From: Salinimicrobium sp963739625
GTDB lineage: Bacteria > Bacteroidota > Bacteroidia > Flavobacteriales > Flavobacteriaceae
Assembly (NCBI GenBank): GCA_963739625.1
Contig: CAVUAU010000019.1
Span: forward strand, 75,668 to 139,667
Length of the DNA stretch: 64,000 bases
Reading direction: 5' to 3'
Under the pieces are notes generated by a model. It was given only the letters and a program-made list of their open reading frames with translations. It was not told the DNA's origin and searched no databases. The position numbers and the translations under genes were made by a program. The first letter of the stretch is position 1. Each line of letters begins with the position of its first letter. Positions 35,783 to 44,615 of this stretch are shown in pieces.

Positions 35783-36358
35783 TCAGGATCCCTTTTTCGG
35801 GAGCCATTGAATTTCTTTGGCCTGCAAGTCTTTAGACAACTTTCGTGCCAGTACAAAGAAGTAATCGCTCAACCTGTTCAAATATTGCAAAACAAGTTCA
35901 TCAAAAGGTTCAATTTCATACAAAGCGGCCGCCAAACGCTCTGCTCTTCTGCAGACACAGCGGGTAATGTGACAAACTGACACGGTTTGGTGCCCGCCGG
36001 GTAAAATGAAGTGTGTCATTTCGGGCAGCTCTTCGTTCATGTTGTCCATTTCCTTTTCCAGCAGTTCAATATCTTCCGCAGAGATCCTGGGAATGTCGAG
36101 CCTTTGTTTGCCGCTCTTTAAAAGCGCTTTTTTAGGATCTGTGGCGAGGATGGAACCCAGGGTGAACAAGCGTTCCTGGATAATGAGTAAAATTTCGTGA
36201 GAATGGGCATCGACTTGCTGGTCCCGCAGCATTCCTATATTTGAGTTGAGTTCGTCAACGGTGCCGTAGCTTTCAATGCGAATGTGATGTTTGGGCACAC
36301 GTGTGCCACCGAAGAGGGAAGTGGTGCCTTTGTCTCCGGTTTTGGTGTATATCTTCAT
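35783..36358 (-). CDS. Cob(I)alamin adenosyltransferase, PduO type
   Basis: 191 residues. Makes adenosylcobalamin from ATP and cob(I)alamin. The ATP-binding N-terminus YTKTGDKGTTSLFGGTRVPK and the later RCVCRRAERLAAALYE with catalytic Arg/Glu, and LQYLNRLSDYFFVLAR, are diagnostic of the PduO/MMAB trimeric class. It supports the methylmalonyl-CoA mutase that MeaB (23.6 kb) guards. No cobalamin riboswitch is seen upstream. Confidence 0.93.
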   Translation of the reverse strand: MKIYTKTGDKGTTSLFGGTRVPKHHIRIESYGTVDELNSNIGMLRDQQVDAHSHEILLIIQERLFTLGSILATDPKKALLKSGKQRLDIPRISAEDIELLEKEMDNMNEELPEMTHFILPGGHQTVSVCHITRCVCRRAERLAAALYEIEPFDELVLQYLNRLSDYFFVLARKLSKDLQAKEIQWLPKKGS

Positions 36359-36432
36359 AAAACTGTTCTTGTTTTCAGCGAATTTTTCTGAAAAGCTAAG
36401 TTAAGAAATAAAGAACAGGAAAGGAGAACTGT

Positions 36433-36449
36433 CAAAAATGACATTTTTA
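36433..36449. repeat. A/T-tract palindrome overlapping a stop codon
   Basis: CAAAAATGACATTTTTA; its right arm contains the TAA stop of the 56-residue membrane-protein gene on the minus strand. Confidence 0.6.
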
Positions 36450-36617
36450 GATGATCTTGTTCTCTTTGCTCTTTCTGCGGAAGCGTTCACTCAAAGAACG
36501 CCTGTGGTCCAGCTCTTTTTTTCGTCTTTTTTGGGCTCTGAAGTAAAAGAAAAAGGCCACTATTACACAGATGAAACCAATGTAGAGGTATACTTCGTTG
36601 ATTATAGGGATTTGCAT
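36447..36617 (-). CDS. 56-residue single-helix membrane protein
   Basis: From the ATG at 36617: MQIPIINEVYLYIGFICV opening, one helix at about residues 9-27, then a strongly basic tail (RAQKRRKKELDHRRSLSERFRRKS). Unlike the overlapping plus-strand frame, it has a sensible membrane topology (positive-inside tail), and it sits on the same strand as its neighbours. The next gene upstream encodes a very similar design. No family recognised. Confidence 0.6.
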   Translation of the reverse strand: MQIPIINEVYLYIGFICVIVAFFFYFRAQKRRKKELDHRRSLSERFRRKSKENKII

Positions 36618-36702
36618 GGCACCGGGATTTTATGTCTTTTAAAATACAGCAAAAGATAATAAAAGTCCAGTGTTTTAACACTAATTATGAGGCAGTTGAG
36701 AA

Positions 36703-36867
36703 TTACTTTCTCTTGTTTTTCTTTTTGTTGTGGTACCTGTTCCTGAAGTTTCGATCCTTTTTTGCATCGCGATTTCTCCTGGTACGGCTGCGGTTCCAAA
36801 GGAAAAATCCGAGGAAAACAAAGATCAGGGCAAGGTAAAGCAGCAGGTCATTATCAAGAAAATCCAT
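36703..36867 (-). CDS. 54-residue single-helix membrane protein
   Basis: From the ATG at 36867: MDFLDNDLLLYLALIFVF opening, one helix at about residues 8-24, then a basic tail (WNRSRTRRNRDAKKDRN...NKKKNKRK). Same layout as the 56-residue neighbour: short N-terminus, one helix, about 30 basic residues. The LolD-like gene ends 28 bases upstream on the same strand. Both are plausible small membrane proteins, not shadows of another gene. Confidence 0.6.
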   Translation of the reverse strand: MDFLDNDLLLYLALIFVFLGFFLWNRSRTRRNRDAKKDRNFRNRYHNKKKNKRK

Positions 36868-36894
36868 AACAGCAGTTGTTAAAAATCGAATTTT

Positions 36895-37593
36895 TTAGGC
36901 TTCTACCACCTTTGTCTTCTCGTCACTCTCCACCATTCCATCTCTTAACCTGATGATGCGGTGGGCGTGGCGGGCAATCTCTTCTTCGTGAGTCACAAGA
37001 ATTACCGTATTGCCGGCGCGGTGAATTTCGTCAAAGAGGTTCATGATCTCTACAGAGGTCTTCGAATCTAAATTCCCTGTAGGTTCATCGGCAAGAATGA
37101 TGGATGGTTTGTTGACCAGGGCGCGTCCCACGGCCACCCGCTGCCGCTGTCCTCCCGAAAGCTGGTTGGGTTTGTGGTCCATCCTGTCGGCGAGACCCAC
37201 ATCTGTTAGTACTTTTTTGGCACGTTCGGCGCGTTCTGTCCTGGAGGCACCGGCGTAGATCATTGGCAGCGCCACGTTGTCAAGAGCGGTGGTTCTTGGC
37301 AACAGGTTAAAGGTCTGGAATACAAAACCTATTTCTTTGTTCCTTATCTCTGCCAGCTCGTTATCGCTCATTGTGCTCACGTCATTCCCGTTGAGGATGT
37401 ACTGGCCAGAAGTTGGTGTGTCCAAACAGCCAAGCAAGTTCATTAGCGTAGATTTCCCCGAACCCGAAGGGCCCATGAAAGCTACATATTCCCCTTTGTC
37501 AATATCGAGGTCAATGCCTTTTAAAACTTTTACAACTTCCTGCCCCAGGGGGAAATCCCGGGTGATATTCCTGATTTTGATTACGCTGCTCAT
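36895..37593 (-). CDS. ABC transporter ATP-binding protein (LolD/MacB group)
   Basis: 232 residues. Walker A GPSGSGKSTLMN, the MacB/LolD signature LSGGQRQRVAVGRAL, Walker B ILADEPTGNLDSKT, and H-loop VTHEEEIARHAHR. This group drives lipoprotein release, MacB-type export or FtsX-like permeases by mechanotransmission. No permease is adjacent, so the partner is elsewhere; the LolE-like permease at 52.9 kb in this window is one candidate. The C-terminus adds a short VESDEKTKVVEA tail. Confidence 0.9.
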   Translation of the reverse strand: MSSVIKIRNITRDFPLGQEVVKVLKGIDLDIDKGEYVAFMGPSGSGKSTLMNLLGCLDTPTSGQYILNGNDVSTMSDNELAEIRNKEIGFVFQTFNLLPRTTALDNVALPMIYAGASRTERAERAKKVLTDVGLADRMDHKPNQLSGGQRQRVAVGRALVNKPSIILADEPTGNLDSKTSVEIMNLFDEIHRAGNTVILVTHEEEIARHAHRIIRLRDGMVESDEKTKVVEA

Positions 37594-37721
37594 GAAAAAT
37601 TATTGTACTTCAGGTAAGACGCAAGTTAAGCAGAAATGTTACAAACCGCCGAAAATTCCAAATTCCGGACTTGGTTCAGCAAAGTCTCCTGACTTTGCTT
37701 CTTAACAACTAAAGGTTTTAA

Positions 37722-38507
37722 TCACGCTCTTATCACAAAATGCTCCTTCTCCTGTTCTGTTCTAAAGAACACGAAGCCCCAAAAAAAGGTGTCTATCGTC
37801 ACTCTCACCTGTGGATGTTCTTTTATCTCCTCCCACGCCTCCTGCATTTCTTTGGACCAATGAATGTCGTCAAAGATCCAAACCGAATCGTTGTGAGCTG
37901 TTGGAAGCAATTTTTTAAAGTACTGTAAAGTGGCCTTTTTTTGATGATTTCCGTCAAAGTAGATGAGATCGTACTTAGGTTTTTCTCCGGAAGGTTTGTT
38001 CAGCAGATCGTTAAGAACTGTTTCAAATTCCCCTTTTAGAAGCTGCACATTGCTGCAGTTGAACTTGTCAAACAGGTTTTCTGCCACCGCTGCAGTGGTG
38101 GGACAACCTTCAATAGTTGTGATCTCAACATCATTGCCTGCCGAAATGGCTGCTGTTCCTGCTCCTACAGAGGTGCCCAGTTCCAGTGCATTTTTGATGC
38201 CCAGGTAAGACACCAGCCGGTTTATGAGCCTGGCACGCTTTGGAGCGATGCCGGCGTTTAAGGCAATCTCTGAAATTCTTCTTTTACCCGGTTTGAAAAC
38301 CTTGCTCCCTGCGCCAAAATCCCTTACCTCGATATGTTCTTTTTTGTACTGCAGCTCCTTCATGTATTCCTTGATGAGCTCATAGGAAGGATATTCCTTG
38401 TGGTCATAGAAACATTTTGTCACCAGCTGAAAGACGAAAGGCGAATGTACCCCATGCTGGTTTTTTGACCGGAAAAGGAACTTTATGTAAGCCAGGATCT
38501 GAAACAA
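37722..38507 (-). CDS. SAM-dependent methyltransferase
   Basis: 261 residues, class I fold. Motif I is LELGTSVGAGTAAIS, motif II EGCPTTAAVAENLFDKF, and DLIYFDGNHQKKAT is the O-methyltransferase-type motif IV. The N-terminus (YIKFLFRSKNQHGVHSPFVFQLV) is a conserved flavobacterial extension with the SKNQHGVHSPFVF block. The substrate is unknown. Confidence 0.85.
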   Translation of the reverse strand: MFQILAYIKFLFRSKNQHGVHSPFVFQLVTKCFYDHKEYPSYELIKEYMKELQYKKEHIEVRDFGAGSKVFKPGKRRISEIALNAGIAPKRARLINRLVSYLGIKNALELGTSVGAGTAAISAGNDVEITTIEGCPTTAAVAENLFDKFNCSNVQLLKGEFETVLNDLLNKPSGEKPKYDLIYFDGNHQKKATLQYFKKLLPTAHNDSVWIFDDIHWSKEMQEAWEEIKEHPQVRVTIDTFFWGFVFFRTEQEKEHFVIRA

Positions 38508-38558
38508 AATCGAAAAATGGTTGGTTTGCAGTACAAGTTAATGAGAAAACTCAGCTTT

Positions 38559-38575
38559 CAAAAATGCCTTTTTTA
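38559..38575. repeat. A/T-tract palindrome overlapping the ABC-F stop
   Basis: CAAAAATGCCTTTTTTA; its end contains the stop codon of the ABC-F gene (minus strand). Confidence 0.55.
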
Positions 38576-40429
38576 TTCCATTTTTGAGCCCAGTTCGAAC
38601 CACCTTTCGGTTTTCTCCTCAATATCATTTTCTATCTCCTTAAGTTGCATGGAAGTTTTGTTGATCTCTTCCCCGCTCATTTCCTCCAGGAATTTTTGCT
38701 GCACCTCTTCCTTCTTCTTTTCCAGGTTGAAGATCTCCCGCTCCAGCTTCTGGTATTCCTTTTTCTCGTTATAAGAAAGTCCTACAGCCGGGCTTTTCTT
38801 CTCTTCCTTCTTTTCAGGAACTGCTTCGGGTTTTACATTTTCTGAAGGTGTGCTGCCCTCGTATTCTCTGTAGTCGGTATAGTTTCCGGGGAAATCTTCT
38901 ATTTCAGTATCGCCTTTAAAGACGAACAGGTGATCTACGATCTTGTCCATGAAATAGCGGTCGTGCGATACTACGATTAGGCAGCCAGGGAAATCAAGCA
39001 GGAAGTTCTCCAGCACGTTCAGTGTCACGATGTCCAGATCGTTGGTGGGCTCATCCAGGATGAGGAAGTTAGGATTCTGGATTAGCACGGTACACAGGTA
39101 CAGCCTTTTTCTCTCGCCCCCGCTGAGTTTCTCCACGTAATCATACTGCTTTTTCCTGTCGAAAAGAAAACGCTCCAGCAGCTGCTGTGCCGAGATCTGC
39201 CTTCCTTTTTTCAACGGAATATAATCACCGAATTCCCTTATCACGTCGATAACCTTCTGGCCTTCCTTCACTTCAATGCCGCGCTGGGTGTAATATCCAA
39301 ATTTGACGGTTTCACCTATTACGATCTTACCCGAGTCTGGCGGAATCGCCCCGGTTAGAATGTTCAAAAACGTTGATTTGCCGGTCCCGTTCTTCCCAAT
39401 GATCCCAAGCCTGTCACCTGGTTGAAAGTTGTAGTTGAACTTGTTGAGCAGTTGTTTATCTCCAAAACTTTTGGAGATGTTGTGCATTTCAATGATCTTA
39501 TTTCCCAGGCGCTCCATATTGATCTCCAGCTGCACCTGGTGATCGTTTCTACGTTTTGACGCCCTGTCCTTTATTTCGTGAAAATCATCTATACGCGACT
39601 TGGATTTCGTAGTACGGGCTTTGGGTTGCCGGCGCATCCAGTCCAGTTCTTTCTTGAAAAGCTGTTTTGCCTTGTCTGTATTGGTCTGGTCAAGTGCGAC
39701 ACGTTCCTCTTTCTTGTCTAAGTAATAGGAGTAATTTCCTTTATAGGTATAAAGCTTCCCGTCTTCCAGTTCAACGATCTCGTTACATACGCGCTCCAGG
39801 AAATAACGGTCGTGCGTGACCATGAAGATGGTGAAATTCTCTTTTCTGAAGAATTCCTCGAGCCACTCGATCATGTCAAGGTCCAGGTGGTTGGTGGGCT
39901 CATCCATAATGATGAGGTCGGGCTTGTTGAGCAACATTGAAGCCAGTGCCAAACGTTTCTTTTGGCCACCACTAAGGTTTTTAACGGGAGCATGAAGGTC
40001 TTCCAGCTTCAGCTTAAAAAGGATCTGCTTATAAGTAGTTTCAAAATCCCAAGCCTGGTGTGCCTCCATTTGCTCAAATGCCTTTTGATAAGCCTCGGCA
40101 TCTTCGGGATTCTCAAGAGCTTTTTCATAACGCTCGATCACCTTGAGGATCTCGTTATCTGAAGCAAAGATAGTCTGCTCCACCGTCAACGCCGGGTTCA
40201 GGTTTGGTTCCTGCGGAAGAAAAGCCGTAGTGATGTCTTTCCTGAAGACCACGTTACCCTCATCGGGAGTATCTTCTCCTGAAAGAATATTCAAAAGTGA
40301 GGTTTTCCCTGTGCCATTCTTGGCCACAAAACCAACTTTCTGCCCTTCATTAATTCCGAAGGAGATGTTTGAGAAGAGCTCCCGTTCGCCGTAAGCCTTG
40401 GCAATATTTTCAACCGATAAGTAGTTCAC
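38573..40429 (-). CDS. ABC-F family ATPase (Uup-like)
   Basis: 618 residues, two ABC cassettes with no membrane segment. First Walker A AKNGTGKTSLLN and signature LSGGQKKRLALASML; second Walker A GKNGTGKSTFLN and signature LSGGERKRLYLCTVL. The linker (KTRTTKSKSRIDDFHEIKDRASKRR region) and a C-terminal coiled coil (about 545-618, rich in K/E) are typical of Uup. ABC-F proteins act on the ribosome or on branched DNA; which one applies cannot be told from sequence. A -33/-7 pair precedes it. Confidence 0.92.
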   Translation of the reverse strand: MNYLSVENIAKAYGERELFSNISFGINEGQKVGFVAKNGTGKTSLLNILSGEDTPDEGNVVFRKDITTAFLPQEPNLNPALTVEQTIFASDNEILKVIERYEKALENPEDAEAYQKAFEQMEAHQAWDFETTYKQILFKLKLEDLHAPVKNLSGGQKKRLALASMLLNKPDLIIMDEPTNHLDLDMIEWLEEFFRKENFTIFMVTHDRYFLERVCNEIVELEDGKLYTYKGNYSYYLDKKEERVALDQTNTDKAKQLFKKELDWMRRQPKARTTKSKSRIDDFHEIKDRASKRRNDHQVQLEINMERLGNKIIEMHNISKSFGDKQLLNKFNYNFQPGDRLGIIGKNGTGKSTFLNILTGAIPPDSGKIVIGETVKFGYYTQRGIEVKEGQKVIDVIREFGDYIPLKKGRQISAQQLLERFLFDRKKQYDYVEKLSGGERKRLYLCTVLIQNPNFLILDEPTNDLDIVTLNVLENFLLDFPGCLIVVSHDRYFMDKIVDHLFVFKGDTEIEDFPGNYTDYREYEGSTPSENVKPEAVPEKKEEKKSPAVGLSYNEKKEYQKLEREIFNLEKKKEEVQQKFLEEMSGEEINKTSMQLKEIENDIEEKTERWFELGSKME

Positions 40430-40442
40430 GCAGTTTTTTTGG

Positions 40443-40474
40443 CAAAAGTAGCTAAATCAATGGTCAATTAACAA
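40443..40474 (-). promoter_or_regulatory. ABC-F promoter on the minus strand (TTG-N21-TACTTTTG)
   Basis: Read on the minus strand, TACTTTTG at 40443-40450 with a TTG 21 bases upstream (40472-40474). The -33 box lies inside a CAATTAA heptamer repeat. Confidence 0.45.
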
Positions 40475-40486
40475 TTAGCAATTAAC
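40465..40486. repeat. Tandem heptamer repeat CAATTAR x3
   Basis: Three 7-base units (CAATTAA, CAATTAG, CAATTAA) in the ABC-F upstream region. Confidence 0.7.
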
Positions 40487-40524
40487 ATTGATGGGGGAGG
40501 ATTGGAAATAAAAAAATAATACCT

Positions 40525-40545
40525 CTCAAAAATGTCATTTTTGAG
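40525..40545. repeat. Perfect 21-base A/T-tract palindrome
   Basis: Core CAAAAATGTCATTTTTG with CT before and AG after it: perfect arms around a central T. Intergenic, between the ends of the ABC-F upstream region and ftsE. Confidence 0.7.
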
Positions 40546-40570
40546 GCTCTTTGCGGATGGACTCCACGAC

Positions 40571-40613
40571 ATTCCCACCCCGTCCTTCGGACACCCCTCC
40601 GGAGGAGGGGACA
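40571..40613. repeat. GC-rich dispersed-repeat fragment
   Basis: CACCCCGTCCTTCGGACA followed by a hairpin CCCCTCC / GGAGGGG. Its base composition is unlike its surroundings. From memory, similar CACCCC...CCTTCGG...GGAGGGG units occur in many Flavobacteriaceae intergenic regions. Confidence 0.5.
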
Positions 40614-40651
40614 AGTTTAAACGTGATTCCCTATAACAAAAGCTTGGAGCC

Positions 40652-40679
40652 TTGAACTTTAAACTTTAAACCTTGAGCC
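40652..40679. repeat. Tandem heptamer repeat TTRARCY x4
   Basis: Four units TTGAACT, TTAAACT, TTAAACC, TTGAGCC. Their reverse complement belongs to the same TTYAARG family as the tract at 61922. Confidence 0.7.
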
Positions 40680-40681
40680 GG

Positions 40682-41366
40682 TTACACCGTTTTCTGCACC
40701 ACCTCAAAAACCTTTTGCCCGTCGCACTTGAGGGTTTTTGAAGGATACTTCAGCAGCAAAGCATAATCGTGAGTGGCCATTAGAATGGTTTTTCCGTTCT
40801 TGCTGATTTGTTGCAAGCACTTCCATCACTTCAACAGAAGTCTGCGGATCGAGGTTTCCGGTGGGTTCATCGGCCAGAATGAGTTCGGGATCATTCAGCA
40901 GGGCTCTCGCGATCGCGATCCTTTGCTGTTCCCCGCCCGAAAGCTGGTAAGGATTTTTAAAGCCTTTGGTTTGCATCCCAACCTTCCGCAGCACTTCTTC
41001 AATCTTGCTGTCCATAGCTGGGCGATCTTTCCAGCCGGTGGCCTTTAATACAAAAAGGAGATTTTCATTGACGTTACGGTCATTCAGCAATTTGAAATCC
41101 TGAAATACCACGCCAAGCTTCCGCCGAAGAAAGGGAATATCCTTCTCTTTTAATGTCCTTAGATCGTAATCAACGATCTGGCCCTCGCCTTCAGTTAATG
41201 GAAGATCCCCGTAAAGGGTCTTCATAAAACTACTTTTTCCGGTTCCGGTTTTCCCAATGAGGTAGACAAAATCCCCTTTTTGAACCTCGATATTGACTTC
41301 AGAAAGAATGAGTGTTTCCCGTTGGTAAATGGAAGCGTCCTTAAGGTACAAGACGGTGTTCGACAT
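40682..41366 (-). CDS. ftsE: Cell-division ATPase FtsE, one frame break
   Basis: ABC ATPase that with FtsX controls cell-wall hydrolases at the septum. Walker A GKTGTGKSSFMK, signature LSGGEQQRIAIARAL, Walker B LILADEPTGNLDPQT. The open frame then goes wrong after EVMEVL. In the next frame the true end reads QQISKNGKTILMATHDYALL, which contains the H-loop His, and continues KYPSKTLKCDGQKVFEVVQKTV to a stop at 40682. One extra base at 40814 restores about 227 residues. ftsX is not adjacent. Confidence 0.88.
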
Positions 41367-41508
41367 GAAAAATCTTTTTTTGGTGAGGTAAAAGTAAGAA
41401 AGAGAACGTAATTAGGAAGTCTTGTGTTGCTTTTCTTACAGGGAATTTTCAGCAAAAATTTTAAGTTTCATTTAACCTTCGTGTATAATTTATGTGCCGG
41501 GAAGGGCG

Positions 41509-41537
41509 TTATTACCACAGAGTTTCTTATATCTTTG
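41509..41537 (+). promoter_or_regulatory. Promoter of the TPR / outer-membrane operon
   Basis: TATCTTTG at 41530-41537, with TTA at 41509-41511 in the -33 place (N18). The TPR gene starts 27 bases downstream. Confidence 0.5.
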
Positions 41538-41564
41538 AATCATCTATAAAAACCAAGACCTCGA

Positions 41565-44500
41565 ATGAACAAGATAAAATCCTGCCTTTTTGTTGTTTCT
41601 CTTTCCTTAAGTCTTTCTGCATTTTCACAACAGTCTGCCATTCAAACCAATGAGCTGGCAGATTATCAGCGTGCGCTGGAGCTGTATAATAACCAACAGT
41701 ATCTTGCGGCCCAGGCGCTTTTTGAAGACGTGCAGGAAGATGTGGACAATGAGCGAGTAAAAGCTAACTGCGCATATTATATAGCAAATGCGGCCATTAG
41801 GCTAAACCAGCCCGAAGCCGATGAGCTCATGGAAGATTTCGTCAAGCGATATCCTACGAGTACAAGGACAAATGCCGCCTTTCTTGACGTGGCCGATTAC
41901 TACTTTGAATCTGGTAAATATTCTTTGTCGCGCAAATGGTACGAGAAAGTTGATCAAAAAAACCTCAGCCGATCTGAAAAGGAAAGGTTTTACTTTAATA
42001 ACGGGTATGCCTTCTTTAAGTCTAACAAGACTGAAGAGGCAAAAGATTATCTAAGCAGGGTAAAAGATTCTAAAAAATATGGCTCTCAGGCTAAATATTA
42101 CCTTGGTTTTATGGCTTATGAAGGTGATGATTACCAGCAGGCCAACGAACTTTTTGAGGAGGTAGAAGATAAGGAGCGATATAATGAAGATCTTTCCTAT
42201 TTCCAGGCCGACATGAACTTTAAGCAGGGGAACTTCGAGAAAGCCATTGAGCTGGGGCTGGAGCAGCTGCCAAGGGCAGACAGGAGAGACCAGTCTGAAC
42301 TGAACAAGATCATCGGCGAAAGCTACTTCAATCTTGGCCAGTACGACAAAGCAATTCCTTACCTAAAGGAATACAAAGGCCAACGTGGCAAATGGAATAA
42401 TACAGATTATTACCAGCTAGGTTACGCTTATTTCAAGCAGGGAGATTTTGAAAAGGCGATCAATGAATTTAACAAGATCATTGACGGGAAGAATGCGGTT
42501 GCACAAAACGCATACTACCACCTGGCGCAGTCTTACTTAAAAACCGATAAAAAACAGGAGGCGCTCAACGCGTTCAAGAACGCGAGCGAAATGGACTTCA
42601 ATAAAGAGATCAAGGCCGATGCCGCTCTCAACTACGCCAAACTGAGCTACGAAATAGGAAACTCTTACGAGAGCGTGCCGCAGGTATTGATGACCTACAT
42701 GGAGAATTATCCCGATTCACCGGCCAAAGATGAGATCAATGAGCTGTTGATCAACTCATTCATCACCACCAAAAACTACGAGGAGGCGATGAGACTGCTG
42801 CAGGGGAACAGGAATTTTGAGAATAATCTCGTCTACCAAAAAGTTGCTTTTTACCGCGGACTAGAATTATACAATGAGGGTAACTATAAAGAAGCTTCAG
42901 AATATTTCAATAAGTCATTGACCGAAAGAAGAGATCCAAAGATCACCGCTCTGGCAACCTTCTGGAAAGCTGAAGCAGATTTTAACCTGAGAAATTTCCA
43001 GGATGCTCTTATCGGGTACCGGGAGTTTAGCGGGATGAGTGGGGCAAAAGATGCTTCAGAAAGAGAAAATCTCGACTATAATATTGGATACGCTTACTTC
43101 AAGCAGCGTGACTACAACCGGGCCATTGAATACTTCAAAAGGTATGCGGGCGACGCTTCTCATGACCAATCAAGACGTAACGATGCTTTTGTGAGGTTGG
43201 GAGACAGCTACTTTGTGAACAGCAGCTACTGGCCTGCGATGGAAGCTTATAATTCGGCTTTGGCTTTAAGAGGTTCAGAAAACGATTATGCTGCCTTTCA
43301 AAAAGCAATAAGCTACGGGTTTGTAAACCGGAACCAAACAAAAGTGGAAGAGCTTCAGAACTTCCTGAATCAATATCCGCGCTCCTCTTATCGTGATGAC
43401 GCTTCTTATGAACTGGGGAATACTTATATCTCGATGAACAGAACTTCCGAAGGGATTGAAGCATATAATAGATTGATAAGGGACGTGCCCGGCAGCAGCT
43501 ATGTGCCTAAGGCTTTGCTCAAACAAGGACTCATCTATTACAACAATGACCAGGGCAGCCAGGCACTTGAAAAATTGAGAAAGGTTGTGACAGATTATCC
43601 CGATTCTCCCGAAGCTGTACAGGCTGTGAAAACTGCACGCCTGGTGTATATCGATCTTGGAAGAACAGATGAGTACGCAGCCTGGGTGAAAAATCTCGAT
43701 TTTGTTGAGGTGACCGATGCTGACCTTGATAATACCACTTTTGAATCGGCTGAAAAACAATATCGCGAGAACAACACGCAACAAGCGATCACGGCTCTTG
43801 AGAAGTACGTGAATAACTTCCCTAACGGGCTGCACGATATACAGGCGAATTTCTACCTGGCGCAGCTTTATTACAGGGAAGGGAATAAGCAAAAGAGTGT
43901 TCCAAACTTCAAATATGTGATCTCTAAAACCACAAGTAATGAATATACCGAGCAGTCGCTGGTGCGCCTGTCTGAGATCTTCCTGGAGAACAGGAACTAT
44001 ACTGAGGCTATTCCGGTACTTAAGAGGCTGGAGAATGAAGCATCATATCCTCAAAATGTCATTTTTGCACAGTCTAACCTTATGAAATCTTACCTGGAAT
44101 CCGGGCAATATGAGCAGGCGGTGAGCTATGCAGAAAAAGTGCTTGCTAATCCCGAGGCCGAGAAAAGTGCCAGGAACGATGCGCAGGTTATTATTGCCCG
44201 TGCCGCTATAAAAACCGGAAATGAAGCTAAAGCTCAAAAAGCTTATGCTGAGGTGCAGAAAAATGCTACCGGCGAACTTGCAGCCGAAGCGCTTTACTAC
44301 GATGCCTACTTTAAGAATAAGGCGGGCAACTACAAAGCCTCTAATGAGCAGGTGCAAAAATTAGCCAAAGATTATTCTGGTTATAAGCTTTACGGTGCCA
44401 AAGGTCTCGTCTTGATGGGTAAAAACTTCTATGAACTGGGCGACGCTTACCAGGCAACATACATTCTGGACAACGTGATCAAGAACTTTTCCCAGTTTCC

Positions 44501-44588
44501 CGAAGTTGTAAAAGAAGCTCAACAGGAGCTGGCAAAAATTAAAGCCCAGGAGGCGAGGACCAATGCTTCTGTCGAAACCAACAATTAA
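41565..44588 (+). CDS. Large exported TPR protein
   Basis: 1007 residues. Signal peptide 1-22 (LSLSLSAFSQQ). The rest is tetratricopeptide repeats, about 20 by eye, with typical consensus such as YFNLGQYDKAIPYLKEY, YFKQGDFEKAINEFNKII, YFKQRDYNRAIEYFKRY, YRENNTQQAITALEKYV. It should be a periplasmic superhelical scaffold. The outer-membrane protein gene follows after 27 bases, suggesting a paired complex. Base 44052 starts an A/T-tract palindrome inside the gene. Confidence 0.9.
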   Translation: MNKIKSCLFVVSLSLSLSAFSQQSAIQTNELADYQRALELYNNQQYLAAQALFEDVQEDVDNERVKANCAYYIANAAIRLNQPEADELMEDFVKRYPTSTRTNAAFLDVADYYFESGKYSLSRKWYEKVDQKNLSRSEKERFYFNNGYAFFKSNKTEEAKDYLSRVKDSKKYGSQAKYYLGFMAYEGDDYQQANELFEEVEDKERYNEDLSYFQADMNFKQGNFEKAIELGLEQLPRADRRDQSELNKIIGESYFNLGQYDKAIPYLKEYKGQRGKWNNTDYYQLGYAYFKQGDFEKAINEFNKIIDGKNAVAQNAYYHLAQSYLKTDKKQEALNAFKNASEMDFNKEIKADAALNYAKLSYEIGNSYESVPQVLMTYMENYPDSPAKDEINELLINSFITTKNYEEAMRLLQGNRNFENNLVYQKVAFYRGLELYNEGNYKEASEYFNKSLTERRDPKITALATFWKAEADFNLRNFQDALIGYREFSGMSGAKDASERENLDYNIGYAYFKQRDYNRAIEYFKRYAGDASHDQSRRNDAFVRLGDSYFVNSSYWPAMEAYNSALALRGSENDYAAFQKAISYGFVNRNQTKVEELQNFLNQYPRSSYRDDASYELGNTYISMNRTSEGIEAYNRLIRDVPGSSYVPKALLKQGLIYYNNDQGSQALEKLRKVVTDYPDSPEAVQAVKTARLVYIDLGRTDEYAAWVKNLDFVEVTDADLDNTTFESAEKQYRENNTQQAITALEKYVNNFPNGLHDIQANFYLAQLYYREGNKQKSVPNFKYVISKTTSNEYTEQSLVRLSEIFLENRNYTEAIPVLKRLENEASYPQNVIFAQSNLMKSYLESGQYEQAVSYAEKVLANPEAEKSARNDAQVIIARAAIKTGNEAKAQKAYAEVQKNATGELAAEALYYDAYFKNKAGNYKASNEQVQKLAKDYSGYKLYGAKGLVLMGKNFYELGDAYQATYILDNVIKNFSQFPEVVKEAQQELAKIKAQEARTNASVETNN

Positions 44589-44615
44589 TTTTCATAAAAA
44601 AAACCAAGCCTTCCC

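Noticed and set aside
36438..36659. 73-residue plus-strand reading frame
   Set aside because: It is antisense to the 56-residue membrane protein, has no sensible topology or family, and begins inside a palindrome.
40571..40613. GC-rich hairpin as a transcription terminator of ftsE or ABC-F
   Set aside because: Neither gene ends there in the right orientation (ftsE ends at 40682 on the minus strand with this about 70 bases after it and no T run), and the sequence matches a dispersed repeat pattern instead.
43135..43892. Long minus-strand frames under the TPR gene
   Set aside because: Shadows of a repetitive coding sequence; no start context or motif.
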